Shown: positions 23,984 to 36,675, numbered from the stretch's first letter. The stretch: DNA of 64,000 nt from Apostichopus japonicus (GCF_037975245.1 NC_092570.1:11325001-11389000), one strand, 5' to 3'. A program made the numbers and translations. The notes: generated by a model not told the origin, from the sequence alone.

Positions 23984-25204
23984 CTATGATGGCGGGAAGG
24001 ACGACTTGTTCTTCGAGACTACTGTGACTCCATCCCCAAACCGAAATTCTTGCCTACTATTTGAATGACTCCCGATATCGCTTCCAGTTGCCTGAAGTTT
24101 CTGAGCATAGTTATCTAACCACTTCTGGCCACAAACAGTCTTAGTACAAGCCGTATCAATGACAGCTGTGCCAAAGGCTTCTGTCATGAAAATTTCGTTC
24201 TTATCAGTCTCATCAACATTGCCCAACTTGCTAAACAGTGTAATATTGACTGATTCTTGGCCTGACATGTTGTATTCTGTGTCTTTAATGGGCTGTATGA
24301 GATTGACTGACTGTGGCTTATCTTTATCTGGGCAATCTTTCACCCAGTGAAATACAGACTCACAAACAGCACACTTAGTGCGTTTACCAAACTTATTAAT
24401 GGGATTGGTTCCTTTAAGCTCTGTAGTCTGAGGACTGCTGTTCCCATTCCCACTGGGCTTGTTTCTGTAACGATTGTTCGACCTATAACTCCCTTGGCCT
24501 TGCCTATACCTAGTGTCCGTAACGTATACACCTTCCACTGGTTCCTGTTTAACACTAGGCCCTAGACTCCCTATGTTTGCATTGCTGTTAGTGTTAGGCC
24601 TGACCTGGTACATGTCGTTATTACCATTACCAGGGGTACTACTACTGAGCCTAAGCCTTCCTTCCAAACTTACTGGATATTGACTATGTCTGTCGCCAAA
24701 AATTCTTTTCAACGCTGATTTCATGTTGTTGAATGTTATATCTTTGCATGCTGTGAGGGCCATTTGCCGATCTGTTGTACTAAGATTGGTGTTATCAAGT
24801 AGCTTGAAGGCCTGCATAGCATCCGGTAACTGCATATCATGCTTTTCCATTCTCTTGTAGAACAATTCGAACTGCGCTATGTATGATGTAATCGGATCGT
24901 ACTCACTTTGCTTGAAGGATTCAAACGCTCTGTACGCTTCGTAAGCAGTATCTATCGCGTCCTTTTTGAATACAGAATCCAATTCTTTAAGCAAACTATC
25001 AACCCCGTCGTCTTTATTGAGGGTTTCCGCTTTTATTTCGAGGGCCGTTTCCCTAGTTTTCCCCGTTAGCGTGAGTGCAATCGCGATGGCCTGCTTTTTA
25101 GTATCCAGTTCGGTCACTAATTGCCACATTTTGACCTCGTTTTTCCATCAGTCATATCCTACATCTTCGTCCAGCTTTGGCAGAATTTTGTACGATTGTG
25201 CCAT
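23984..25204 (-). pseudogene. copia Gag and start of protease
   Basis: Begins at the ATG at 25204 with MAQSYKILPKLDEDVGYD, then an in-frame TGA at 25150-25148, after which WKNEVKMWQLVTELDTKKQ continues. The open part runs to 23984. It holds a Gag helical region (FFKxSEYDPITSYIAQF-like), a CCHC zinc knuckle (CAVCESVFHWVKDC, C-x2-C-x4-H-x4-C) that binds RNA, and the aspartic protease active-site area VIDTACTKTVCG. The frame is lost near 23990 within the protease, where VLPAIIGNTSCNIATEVV can be read in another frame. It could produce Gag only by readthrough of the TGA or from a downstream ATG (25129). Confidence 0.92.
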
Positions 25205-25220
25205 TTTCTTTCGGCTTAAT

Positions 25221-25238
25221 AACCTCGCTCTGCTACCA
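25221..25238 (-). promoter_or_regulatory. Primer-binding site, initiator Met-tRNA type
   Basis: Directly inside the 5' LTR the minus strand reads TGGTAGCAGAGCGAGG. The first 11 bases fit the complement of the 3' end of eukaryotic initiator methionine tRNA, the usual copia primer. Confidence 0.85.
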
Positions 25239-25451
25239 TGTAAATTCCGTATGTTTACTTACTTTGATGGCTCACGTAGACACACTACTACGTTGCTTGT
25301 ATATCCGTTGCTATACACAGAGTAAGCACATGGTGATTCCTTCTCCACAACATGGCTGCAATACTGACTCCTATGGAAGGCCGTCAGTGAATAATAAGTC
25401 CCAAGGGACGCCGTACGCGACTTAAGTCCATATGCAAAAGCATAGTTAACA
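25239..25451 (-). repeat. copia 5' LTR
   Basis: 213 bp, minus strand reads TGTTAACTATGC to GGAATTTACA (TG...CA ends). Nearly identical to 20678-20890. No strong TATA box was picked out. Confidence 0.95.
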
Positions 25452-26382
25452 AACACTATGAGTTTAATAAAATCTCAGATTATTCCCTACACTGTTAACC
25501 AAGCTGACTTTAAACAGAATTTATCTTCAATTAATCGGTGCATTTTACAGACAAAAGTTGCCTGCACTGTTGGAAGTCAAGCAATGTTTCAGGCTAGCAG
25601 TCTATTGGAAAAGAAACTTACCCTAGGCCCTTGGAAACATATCAATACTTAGATAGAAACACTGTAGTTCCCTTAAGCCACCTTTAAAGGCTTAAAGGGG
25701 ATACTTTGAGATACCCTGGTCTGTAAAATAGGTAAGAACATTCTTACAGAAACAATTATTTGGAAGATATAAATGCTGCCAATGAAGGCATATTTCTTAC
25801 CAAGAGAACTATCTTTTTAAATGCTCATGACCAAAGAGCCACCATTACTTAAAACTGACATAAATTCCACAAAACAAAACCTGTGACATAAAAAATACAC
25901 TAATGAAAATTGGACCTGAAGAGATGGACCTGCTGGAATCCAAACTTCCCCAACTGATAATTGCTTACAAAAGAGCACCTGCAGACAGTTCAAACATAAT
26001 GGAATCACAAATTAAAGCACTTTAATGACAAGTACCCACTGAACTAGTTGTTAAGGTGAACTACTGATGATGTGGTACAACTCTAAGCATACAGTATATG
26101 TATTCCAGAAACTTGTCTAATGGACATATCTTTTTTCAAATAACAGCCAAGGTTGTTCATTTCTGAATCACTGTTTACTTTGGGTTCTACCTTATCACAA
26201 TAGTATGATGTCAACTACTGATAATGTGCTTAATGTTACTTTTGCAGTCAAAATTGACTGATGTTAGTTTTGAAAATAACTGTCTTCTGAGGGTTCATAT
26301 AGCATTTGTGGCAACAATCCGAGCAATTACATGTTTGCTTGTCACATAGCTCATAAACTAGAGCTATAATACAGGTACTTAC
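25452..26382. other. UXS1 intron, mostly unassigned
   Basis: The first ~200 bp hold a plus-strand open frame (to 25650) that may be the far half of the remnant left of the copia element. Nothing else recognised. Confidence 0.4.
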
Positions 26383-26546
26383 GAAACATACTGGAATGAC
26401 CTAGTCTGCTTGCCAGATCCAAATATTGTTATTGGCTCTCCCTTGAGAGACTGGATGATGAAATTGCTGACCACGCGACCATCGTTCATGTGCATTCTGG
26501 GACCAAAGGTGTTGAATATTCTAGCTACTCGTACTTCAACATTTTC
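26383..26546 (-). CDS. UXS1: UXS1 internal exon: [10 protein letters not shown] core
   Basis: The 164-bp exon encodes [20 protein letters not shown], then [18 protein letters not shown] and [17 protein letters not shown]. This is the highly conserved sugar-nucleotide-binding segment of the UXS/UGE family. The acceptor is ctctag|GAA (phase 0) and the donor TC|GTAAGT, leaving two bases of a Ser codon that the next exon completes with T. The intron back to 28474 is only 1.9 kb, and I recognise no complete element in it. The following intron (11966-26382) is 14.4 kb and packed with nested TEs. Confidence 0.97.
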
Positions 26547-28473
26547 CTAGAGTGACAGTGAAACATAAGTGACACAGAAGTATGTTAACATTACCTCAGT
26601 ATCTTCAAAAGAAAATGGAATTCATTATTATAAGAGTGACAGCATGATGATCCAAAAACTCACAAACACTGAAGTAGTGACAAAACTTCAATTGAGTCAA
26701 TGAAAAGTGGTTGCTAAAACTTACTTAGTTGCAATAACTGCTTCTCTTATCAAAAGTGTTGCCCAATATCTTCTTTGCTTCATTTTTCTCATAATTTCTC
26801 AGTCAATTGTATGTTCATGGATGCCAATAGTTCTTTGTTCATGTTTGTTCATTCACTGTTTATAATTTCCTAGTTACTCTTTTTTGTCATTTTGCATATA
26901 TTCTAGTAGCGATTGGAGCAGGAAGATGACTGTAAACATTCTCAGGCCAGGAAAAAGGAGGTTACACAGGAACCTCTTTCCCAGGAAATTTTAGTCACTC
27001 GCGAGAAATTTTGGAGCAGAGTTAAAAAAATAAATCTTCATCATCGCGGGAAATTTTGGAGCAGAGATAAACAAAATAAAAAACAGACAGCAAAAACATG
27101 AAAAGGGAGGAAGAAAGAAAGAAAGATGGAAAGGAAAATGAAAGAATTTAGACGTGTACGACAATAAAACACCATATGTGAACCATTAAATTAGCACATT
27201 AAACTCTATTATTACCGATTTACCGTCAGTCACTATTGTGGGTCAATATAGGCCTATGTGCACTACATGACCTAGGCTACACCAAATATCGAACGTTACT
27301 TGGGCTCAGCATGTTACAGGACTTCAAAGTTATTCTGAAATTTTCGTTATTTTTCCTTCAAACGATGATTGTGAAGGTTCCCATGTACAAAATCTTACCC
27401 TTATGCATTTCACCTCATTTTGTTATAATAATTATAACGATTTAATAAATTTTGAGCCAAAACCGCAGGGAGTATATCCAGTTTAAATCTGGAACTGTAC
27501 ATTATAATAGCCTTGGGTACGGTACTGGTACACACTGCTGTGCGGTACTTGAGAGTTGATGCTGTAATGAAATGGATTCGTTTATGAATGCGGGGGGTTC
27601 CACAATGTCATTTATAGTTATCTTTCCCCACTTTTTTAATTTTTAAGATTTTTTGTACGAAAGATTGATATTGTACGTATTGAAAGTATATTTTCTGGAG
27701 TAAACAACAGCCGATTAACGATATGAATAAATCTGTACTATTCTTATGTATGTAGTTTATAATCCCGTATTTATGTAGCCCCTATGTTACATTGTTATTG
27801 TCTGAAGTTCCAAACATGTGGTGACTTGTTGATAGTTAAAAACTTTTCCAAACACGTGGTGACTTGTTGATAGTTAAAAACTTTTCATTGTAAACTTTTG
27901 AACTTGAAGGGGTTGCCCTATTCCAATATCATGGAATAGTGTGGAACTCCCAATTTCTTTTTTGTGTACGGATTACTAGTTTAATCCATGTGCGAACGTG
28001 ATAATCTAATATCTTACGTCGAGTATGAATGAAGGATAGTGTGGGTTGCTTTTTTCCAAGGTTTGTGCTTTTCTTTTGGAAGTGTATGTTAAAAAACAAA
28101 GGCCCTAATATAGCGTGTTATTTTTTATATTTTTTATAACCGTACGTGTAAGAGTATGTACATACTGTAGCCTAGGCTATGCATATTGAATTTATGAGAT
28201 TGACAGTCTCGTAACTAAGTGCTTTGAACCAATGATGAAAGTTGAGGAAAATACCGGTTGTAGTTACGATACCGGGATTCAAGTTGCAACAAAACGACTC
28301 ATGTGCTACTGTAACATGGTTTAACACATGTGTAGTACACTGGCAATCACTGTAAAATGGGCCACCAAATCGCGTCAATTGGGTCTTCAATTTTCAAAAA
28401 GCTTCAGCTTCTGAGGAGGATGCTAATGAGCATACATGAATTGTTACAATTTGCATTTATAAGGAACATATAC
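26547..28473. other. UXS1 intron (1.9 kb), no element recognised
   Basis: Lies between two well-supported exons. It contains two near-copies of a GGGAAATTTTGGAGCAGAG-like stretch (about 27003 and 27048) and a 38-bp tandem duplication at 27811-27886. No gene seen. Confidence 0.6.
27811..27886. repeat. 38-bp tandem duplication
   Basis: Two adjacent copies of CAAACAYGTGGTGACTTGTT followed by GATAGTTAAAAACTTTTC, differing at one base. Confidence 0.9.
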
Positions 28474-28595
28474 CTGCTTTGCATATGCATAACACATTGT
28501 CTCTGCTACTCTCTTGCCTTCATCATAGCAAGCTCTGGGTCCTATAGGATTAACATGTCCCCAATATTCTTCATTCTGAGGATGTTCTTGTGGGT
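28474..28595 (-). CDS. UXS1: UXS1 internal exon: catalytic YxxxK
   Basis: The 122-bp exon encodes [20 protein letters not shown] followed by [21 protein letters not shown]. The Tyr and Lys of YDEGK are the catalytic YxxxK pair of SDR-fold nucleotide-sugar enzymes. The acceptor is ttttttag|AC and the donor CAG|GTATAT. With the G carried over from the previous exon it makes exactly 41 codons and ends in phase 0. Sequence and phase both continue the exon at 57202-57366. No frameshift or stop is present. Confidence 0.97.
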
Positions 28596-29473
28596 CTAAA
28601 AAAGAAGAAAAAAGGGATCAATTCACAGATTGTACAGAAGTAATTGCAAGGCAACTATTTGGTGTGTCCGATCACCCGAGGCAGCCAAAATCATAGAAAT
28701 TTCACAAGTATGTCCAGTTTATTTTAAATGATCAATCAATATTTTGAAACAAAAAATTGTTTTTGGAAAGATTTTCATTATTATTTTAGTCCTCATATCC
28801 TTGATTTTTGCTAACATAGCTTATATAGCATTTTTATCATTATTAATTAATAAAATACACCCTGGGCAGCAAAGTTGAACCAAATCAGTTCATATAATTC
28901 TGCTTCTGTTTACATTCTACTGTTCTTTGTTATGTACAGATGTACTTTCCATGAGATCTTGTTATTCTTCGTTGTTTATTGTTACAATATCTTCTGAAAA
29001 CTGGACTTTTAATCACAAACACAATTGTGTTGAGCTTAAATGATAGAAATACGATGAAAATATGATGCTATAATGTTACATGATAAAATAGTCACTTGTA
29101 TGACTGCCATATCATTGTTAAGAATCCTCTCTTATTGTTGAAATTATCAAATTTATTCTTGCACTGTGTGAACAAATGATATTTACCACACATTCGTTAC
29201 ATGTTGATATGAGCCAGTTCCTCCTTCAATTGCAACATCAATTGAGCAACTTTGCCAGTAGATGGGACAGAACTACATATGGCATATAGGGTATCTTACT
29301 AGCAATAATAAGAACACACAATAAGAATGACAAGCAGCTGTCATACCCTATCTTCTCTATAGGAAAGCAAGCTTATCAAGAGCATCTAGTTTTATGCATG
29401 CTCCAAGTTTAGCTGGTTGGTAATATATGATGCTCCCGTAATATAACAACACTAGTGTATCTTTCTTAGTTAG
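28596..29473. other. UXS1 intron stretch, nothing recognised
   Basis: A+T-rich, no TE termini, exon or array recognised. It belongs to the 28.6 kb UXS1 intron that extends to 57201. Confidence 0.5.
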
Positions 29474-29776
29474 CAAGGGCGTAGGAACCGGGGGGGGCTG
29501 GGGGGCTCCAGCCCCCAGTGAAAAATGTGGAGGGCGGAAGTATCATTCCGCCCCCCCGGTTCGCAAGTCAGAAAACCCCTTTTTCATTTTCAAATGAGAA
29601 AAAAAAATCTCATTTGGAGCACCAAATTGCATCTAAGGCCAGGTGAAAATACAAAATTAAGTCTAAAAAATTGGAGTGGGTGTTGAAGTGTGCTATATTG
29701 CACCCCTTACACCCCTCCCCCAGGCCGGCCATCAGTCTTCAGCCCCCCCACTAAAAAGTACCTTCCTACGCCACTG
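29474..29776. mobile_element. hAT MITE, 303 bp
   Basis: Termini CAAGGGCGTAGGAACC and inverse of CAGTGGCGTAGGAAGG; perfect 8-bp duplication ttagttag (29466-29473, 29777-29784). G/C homopolymer blocks lie inside each end. Confidence 0.92.
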
Positions 29777-30159
29777 TTAGTTAGGTCTTCTGATATAACA
29801 ATCAGTCTACCAGGATGTGCTGCCAGAGGTATTTTAGTATCAATAGAAAGGAACATGTCTAAAGAAACCAAGCAGGCATTAGACCCTTGGTATTGTGGAA
29901 GGTCAAGGACATGGCAGGACAGTAGACATGCTTTTTGTGGGCTCTCAAATTTTCTTCACTTTGATGACTCTCACATCATCTTTATCCAACAAAAGTGGGG
30001 ATATAACTTGTTGCACATATTTTCATATCTTAGCTGTCATCGGAACATTAAAATGGGAAAATATCAAGCAGCAAAATACAAAAGAAGTCTGGCTTATCGC
30101 CTACACAATGTCAACTCCGAACCTATGCTAAAGCACCAGGCAAGCTGAATCAGACAATG

Positions 30160-30860
30160 CATGCTACGATACTGAGTATAATATTAGATGCTTTGGAGGA
30201 GGAGGTTCAAAACATTTTCACTAAACTTAAATAGTTACAGAGAGACTTTGGAACAGCCCTTGATATTCAGTGTATCAGAGTAGAAAAAGAAAACAACATA
30301 AAAAGATCATTATGGGAAAGTTGATCAAAATGAGTTGAGAAGTTGGAAGCAGACAGATATAAACATTCTGCCTGGATTTACAACCATGAGAGATTTTCTT
30401 TCTGCAACAATTTGCGAATTGTTGGATACCCTTTGTCGGAAAAAGAAGATTGCATGGAAATATCATCAGCAAGTGTTACAGAAAGTGGGTATCCAACCTG
30501 TAAAATCAAACTTGCTCACAGAGCTGGTAAGAGTGTGAAGTGAAGAAGCCGACATAGCCAGGAAATCTGTCGTTTTTTGCAGGACAAGCTGAAGACAATA
30601 GGGGAAGCAAGGGGAGCACTAGAGAATGATAGCTTTTTCATAATTGATGATCTTACCCCAACTGACCTCAGAGAGAAAAGAAAATGGGCCGAACAAGCTT
30701 TAGACTATTTCGTAGTGGGACGAGTTTCACTTTTCTGGGCGAGTATGGATATACCAAGATGGCCCGCCTTACCGTTAGCAGTCATCAAACCACTGAGTGT
30801 TAGATCTACAACAGCTTTCTGTTATTTACACATATGAACTACAGGGATTTACTTTGCCAC
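30160..30860 (+). pseudogene. LINE ORF1p-like (L1/Tx1 type) remnant
   Basis: Plus-strand frames, shifted several times, read ILDALEEEVQNIFTKLK (coiled-coil-like), VEKENNIKRSLWESL, NNLRIVGYPLSEKEDC, KIKLAHRAGK, then LKTIGEARGALENDSFFIID and DLTPTDLREKRKWAEQ. This order fits the coiled coil, RNA-recognition-like and C-terminal domains of L1-type ORF1 proteins (NLRIxGVPE..., AHRxG, INEDLTPxxLxxR). It may be an ORF1 of the same LINE group as those at 15.9 and 52 kb, but they are not contiguous. Confidence 0.6.
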
Positions 30861-31295
30861 TTTTATATTCTAGCTGAGCCACTCCTTGTTCAGTTGACTT
30901 ATGAGTGTTTTATGTGGTGAGTGTCATGTTATATTATTATTATGATACTTGTCTGCCATCATGTTACTGTGGCCTACGTGGGGCTTCTACCACCCTTTCT
31001 GGTTGACCTAGTTTCAATCGTTACTGATTGGAAAGGCTGCCAATTAAATGGATTCTCTTTTCCTTTTTGTTTCCTTTTTTTCTAGTATATGTTTGTGGCA
31101 ATCATTGCTTTTTTACATAAAGAACAACTATGGAGCAGTGTTTCCTCTAAGAAATTTCCCATTGAGTCAAAATGGCTAATATCTGAATATTTGACTCACC
31201 GAGGGGAAAAATTCCTTTATCGAACTAAAAACACAATCGGTCAATGTTTTCGTGATTTTCACGATGTTACATTCTGCTGACAGTATTTGTATTTG

Positions 31296-31460
31296 TAGCC
31301 AGGATTTTCAAAGTTGTAGGCACGACTATCTGAGCGGAGCGCCACCATCGGTTGGCGCGGAGCGTACAAGAAAATTTTTGGTTTTACAAACCCCCCCCGA
31401 TGGCCGGAAACGGCCCTTCCCGAGTGTTCATTCTGGTTCCCTGGCCTCTTGGTAACTTGA
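31296..31460 (+). mobile_element. Truncated MITE related to 33769-34060
   Basis: Shares GTAGCCAGGA, GAGCGCCACCATCGGTTGGCGCG, GCGTACAAGAAAATTTT and GGCCGGAAACGGC-type sequence with the complete MITE at 33769-34060. The second terminus and a target duplication are missing. Confidence 0.65.
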
Positions 31461-33768
31461 GACACCTCATTCAATATTACTTTTAAACCCCAAAACAAAC
31501 GAGTTAAAATAGTACGTAATTCAATACTACATAATGTATTTAAAGTTAGCAAAGTACATGTACAGAGTAAGCCAGTAACAACAGGCAACAAAGTGCTGCA
31601 GCTCTATAAAGTCTGTCAATAAACGATAGGCTTATTTGACTGTGGAATGTTTCTCAACTGAAATATTATCTGCATAAACGGGTTCCTAACTAGATGTTAA
31701 AAAACTGACAAGATCGGATCCTAGTCTTTTTCGGCAGGTAGAGTGTTGACAGCCTAGATGACAGAAGAATAGGTCACCTAATTCAGCCGTATTCTTGCTA
31801 CGTTCATTTCAATAGTTTTTCCTGTGTAGACTCTAAAACTCGTCCAGCAAGCTTATGGATTTGAGTTATGGGTGTTTTAATAAAAAATAACAAGAGCATC
31901 AATGATGCAGTATCTCAATACTGGAAGTTTTAATTTTGATTCCTAATTTCAAATCTTTGCTCTGTCTCTACAATTATCAATATCAATCATGGTACAACAA
32001 ATATATAACTTGCATTTTTGCTACTTTGCCACGAATAGTCTCTGCAGGTTACACTTTATCCTGCTAGTCTTGCCTTTAGCGCTCATTGCCTGTTAGTCGA
32101 AAGAACGACGTTGCAAGGTTTAGTAATGTCATAGAATATTTAAGAACTTGTTTTTTATGTGGTATCCTTCATCTTAGGTCAGTCTCTGTTGGACTTTTTG
32201 GTCATATAGTTTGACGTCAATGACAACAGCCAAATTAGAAGAGGCGAACAACTCGACCATATTCTTGATGCCTGCCTTGAGAGCTAGGCCTATTGACCTA
32301 CTGTATGTTACTGTAGACTGTAGTGGTGACTACCATCAAAACTGTGTCCACTTCTAGATATCAAAACAACCCACGTTTTTCCATCTCAATTTTTCGGACA
32401 TGAAGATTTCATGGATTTATGACTTGGAAAAAATAATGTAAAAGAAGATTACAAGTTTTTATATGCAAGTGATGGGTGGCCTCCTCTTCCCCTAATAGCC
32501 ACCTCAGTTCCTCTCCATTTTGTTATTTTATTTTAATTCTTTGTACATTTGATGTCAAACATTACAGGTTCAAAAGAAAGCTAAACATACTTCTTATAAC
32601 CTTATACATCTTATATCCTTATAAATAAAACATAACCTTATACAATTTTTATAGTCTTATCAAAGTTGTGATGCTATGGCCGGCTCCTCTTTTACCCATC
32701 AAACAAACTTACCCTGGTCCTTCCTAGGAAAAGCTGTCTGAACACCAGTACAATGCTAATGTGGCTATCACTGAAAGCCTAATAGGCCTAGGCCTATATA
32801 TATATATATATATTTTTTTAAATGCACTAGGCCTACAGTATAAAAGTAGGGGCGGCAGCTCAGTGTTGTTTTAAGAAAGAAAAATCATTTAAACATCAAA
32901 TAAAGCAAATAAAAGCCATTAAATGTCATATACAGGTAGTAAAATTCTTATTAATACCTACCTGTAAACAACAAATGAAAGTTTAAAATTTTAATAAAAT
33001 ATATAATACATAGGACCCTGTCTTAGACGATACCACTGTTGAAAGACAGTTCTATTCTATTCTCTTTCATAAAACATAAGTTTTGGAGCGTGTGCAAAAC
33101 AGGTCTGCCAAAGTGTGTTTTCAGTCCAAATTGGCCCGATTTGGACATAAATCGGTGAAAAAGTCACAGAATGAGATACAATTCTGGAATAAAAAATAGT
33201 AACTTTTGTTGGTCTATATGATATATTCTTGCTCTGGAAATTCCAGAGAAAAAGAACTTTGTTTGAAGACGCTGAAAAATTTTTAAGAGAAGAGAAAGTC
33301 CCACTTACTGTTACAATATCTCTATACATGTAATGTATTGAGATAAAAAAACTTGGCCAAAAAAGTGTAGGCCCGGGCCTACAGTGCTACATACTGGCTA
33401 CGCCCCTGTGTACTAAACATCGGCCAATCCAATGTCTGATTTTAAATTGAGGCATGGAACCCTGAGCTTTATTTAAACGATGATTGCTACAGTAAATAAT
33501 AGCAAATTAGTTCGTTGCATATTACGCTTTATTTTTACAAGCTAAATTTGGCTCAAATATAGTGCACCACTTGCAATGCAGGGTAGGAATTTAGATTTGG
33601 CTCTGGGGGGCTATTTTGGAAAATGAAAAGTTAAAAACGCCCCCCCCCCTTAATGTAATTACGAGGTTTTTTTTAAGGTTTAAGGGGCGTATTTCCAAAG
33701 TTCAATATGCTGTTTACGGAAAAGGTTGTAAGCATTCATCAGGATCAAGTAAGCACAATTACCCTCTT
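31461..33768. other. UXS1 intron stretch with no complete element
   Basis: Includes a TA repeat at about 32796-32813, an orphan TIR-like GGCTACGCCCCTG near 33400, and an open minus frame at 33057-33329 with no recognised domain. Poly-C runs near 33640 suggest a decayed MITE. Confidence 0.4.
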
Positions 33769-34060
33769 CAGGCGCATAGCCAGGAATTCGCCAAGGGAGG
33801 GGCGAAACTGTAGATTCTGTATTGCAAACTATCTAAGCGTAGCGCCACCATGGTTGGCGCGAAGCGTACAAGAAAATTTTGGCTGTAAATGCCTCCCAGA
33901 TCGCCGGAAATGGCACTTCCCATGCCTTGTTAGTTGCATCTTTGCATTTTCTCTTTTGAAAATACTAGCAATATCATGAAAACCTTATAAAAGTTTGTAA
34001 AAAATATGCTCAAGGGGGGGGGCGGCTGCCCCCTTCGCCCCCCCCTTGGCTACGCGCCTG
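33769..34060. mobile_element. hAT MITE, 292 bp
   Basis: Termini CAGGCGCATAGCCAGG and inverse of CAGGCGCGTAGCCAAG; perfect 8-bp duplication accctctt (33761-33768, 34061-34068). Confidence 0.93.
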
Positions 34061-34417
34061 ACCCTCTTCCTAGTTAGCTGCGACCGTATAGCAAATTCAT
34101 TGAAAGTTTAATTGCCAAAATTTGCGATCGTTTAGCAAATAACGTCGATCCACCGAAAATATGACGAAAAACCAAAAACCCATCAACTGAAATAGAAAAC
34201 ACAGGTTTACTTCTACTGAAGGTGCCCTTTCCTTTATCATGTATTTTTTTGTGTGTGGATAATATCACCAACCACCAAATACGAAACTATTATACCACTG
34301 AAAAGTAATCGAAGTTAAAACCTTCAATCCATGGCCACAGCATAGCTAGGAAAATACAACATTCCCTCTCTAAGACATAGCACATACCTACCAAACAACT
34401 GCCGATTTCCAGCAATT

Positions 34418-34870
34418 TTTTTTTTTTGCAAACCGATGGTTAGGATACATTTCCTATTGACTTAGTGTGGTTGTTAGGCTAACATGTGATCGAAGGTTGC
34501 AGTATTTCATGGCTATTTTTGTTCTAGCTAACTGCGTCACAATTTAAAGAGATGCTTAGGCTAGATTTTCCCGTTGACTACGTGAAGTGTTTGGCTACCT
34601 TGCGCGCGACGAAAGCAGCAAGGAAAGTATGTAAACAAAGCTACGCAAAGTATATTGTTTTCTTTTTTGTTTTATTTGCAAACCGATGGTTAGGCTACAT
34701 TTCCCATTGACTTAGTGTGGTTGTTAGGCTAACATGTTGTCAAAGATTGCAGTTTTTCTTGGATATTTTTATTTTTTATTTGCGACACAACTTGAGCGAA
34801 TAAACAGATGGCTAGGTTAGAGTTCCATGTTGACTTAGTTTGAAGTTAGGCTACCATGTGGTTATTGTCG
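34418..34870 (-). mobile_element. hAT family 'TAGTGTTT', copy 3, internal fragment
   Basis: Reverse-complement match to the internal repeats of copy 1: two units with GCAAACCGATGGTTAGG, TTGACTTAGTGTGG and GTTAGGCTAACATGT. Both termini are missing. Confidence 0.65.
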
Positions 34871-35049
34871 CTAGTACTGAAATTGCTAAGTGGAGGCCGT
34901 AATTGCAAGTGACTGCGCGAGAAGTTCATGGTGATTGTGTGCAACCCTTCCGCACTGCTTCAAATTTGATCAAATGTGATGCGGGATTGTGAGAACTGTT
35001 TGTGCGATTCATGCTGCTACTGCAAACCCTAGCTAAAGCAAAATGCAAG

Positions 35050-35200
35050 TCACAATTAAATTTACACAGACACCTGATATTACGAGGGCGATTTTCTTAT
35101 ATTTCTTTTCGCCCTCGCAATTGTGCTTTCGGAGGGCTTTTTCTTAGCACTTGCTAGGGCGAATCGCCTGTCGCCCCCGCTTATTTCTGACCCTGTTGCA
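35050..35200. repeat. One-ended TE remnant
   Basis: Ends in GCTTATTTCTGACCCTG, a hAT-like terminus, preceded by repeated CGCCCTCGC/GAGGGCG inverted motifs. No partner terminus was found. Confidence 0.4.
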
Positions 35201-36264
35201 ATGTAATGTAAGGTAGGCTATACAGATATTTTATTTAGTACACTGGTATTGCGAACCATCGTAGTGTAGGCAATGCAACAGTGCACTTGCACATTACGTT
35301 ATATGATTTAGCTTTACAACAATCGAGCTAAATCTACGTGACTGTATAGAAAAACAGCGCTACGGTAAAGTTAACGATCGCTAATTTAACATTTCTGACG
35401 ATAAATTTACAGTAATAATTTCTTCACTTCAAGTTCTGAACACCATGCCTTTTGAAACGATTTTTTTTCTATTCACACTGTATAAAATTCAGGAGAAAAT
35501 GAAACCCTCTTTTTTTTTCTCTCTCTCTGAATGCCAGTGCGTCAAATCGGCAAGCCAGTGCGTCAAAATCGCGTCATAGCGGAAACACTGCTATGGAGAC
35601 AAATGTTTTTTTTGGGGATTTTCCATTAATTTGGGAGTTTACATACCCATAATCAACATGTGTAAAAATAATCTTCGAGAACCTCTCTATAACCCATCAA
35701 AAAACGACCACGAAAATGGACATTTTGGGTAGTCACATGACATGAACCTCTGGAATGTCTGAAAACAGAGATTGACCCAAAGTAGCCTCTGGTCACCGTG
35801 TGACGTCATAATTGGTATACCGGGAAAATCAAACGCTAAACTAGGCACTGTTTATACACAGATAGCGAACAATTGTACTGTATTTGACTTCCAATTTCGA
35901 GCGTTTGAAAAGCTGTTAGCTTAAAACAAGAACATATGAAGGTAAACAACTAGTTTAAGACAATTTTAAGCAGAAAATATATACACGGTCTACATATGTG
36001 TGATATAATGTTATATGTAAGAACGGCAAGGGCGTGTTTAGGAGGAGACTTGAAAGGGTCAATTTCACATTAGCTATGTCCGCCACAGCTGTCGAAAGTA
36101 TATAAGTTTCTCAGAATGAGACATTTGCAGCATACACAGAGGCAGGGTCATGCATGTGGACTTATGGGCATGAGATACTCCAGGTGCTATAATCTTTCCG
36201 CATGGATCTCACAATTTGATCCAAAGTCTACGACGTTTTACATCGGTACTTCTACTCGGAAAGC

Positions 36265-36675
36265 TAAAATTATTATTTTTTAGTTATCCCGTCTATAATC
36301 TATTAGTAAAATCTCGTAAAATTCCTTGTCAGTCTTTCCTTGTATGAAATAAACGAATGAATAAATAATAATTGTGAGAATTCTTCCAATTTCTTACACC
36401 TAACACCACACTAAGTCTATGGGGTAATCTAGCATATTCATGTTTATTAGCTGAATTTTTGACGCAGTTATAAGGTATCCATGGAATACTTTCGTTATTG
36501 CTGTTATCTTCGACCACATGGTAGCCTAACACCACACTAAGTCAATGGGAATCTTGCCTAACCATCGGTTTGCAGAAGAAAAATAAAAAATCACACTGCG
36601 TAGGATTCGGGTAATAAATTAAGAACCGGGTAGTATTGCGTCGGGCGGGTACCCGGATACCCCGTGAAAACACTA
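36265..36675 (+). mobile_element. hAT family 'TAGTGTTT', copy 4, 5'-truncated
   Basis: Matches copy 1 from about its base 565 to its end: TTTTTTAGTTATCCCGTCTA, AATAAACGAATGAATAAAT, the CCACATGGTAGCCTAACACC repeat, ending CGTGAAAACACTA. The left terminus is absent. Confidence 0.8.

Larger units (their letters stand above)
20678..25451 (-). mobile_element. Complete Ty1/copia LTR retrotransposon, coding capacity broken
   Basis: A 4.77 kb element between two 213-bp LTRs, oriented on the minus strand. The order Gag-protease-integrase-reverse transcriptase-RNase H defines Ty1/copia. The LTRs differ at only about two positions (near 20712 and 20862 against their partners), so insertion was recent. 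The flanks are accac and aacac, a 5-bp duplication with one mismatch. It carries a primer-binding site, a polypurine tract, one premature stop, at least two frameshifts around 23930-24000 and an integrase deletion. Confidence 0.95.

Noticed and set aside
32796-32813. TA repeat as a regulatory site
   Set aside because: Simple microsatellite with no supporting context.
33057-33329. 90-codon minus-strand frame
   Set aside because: No recognised domain, splice sites or neighbouring coding sequence.
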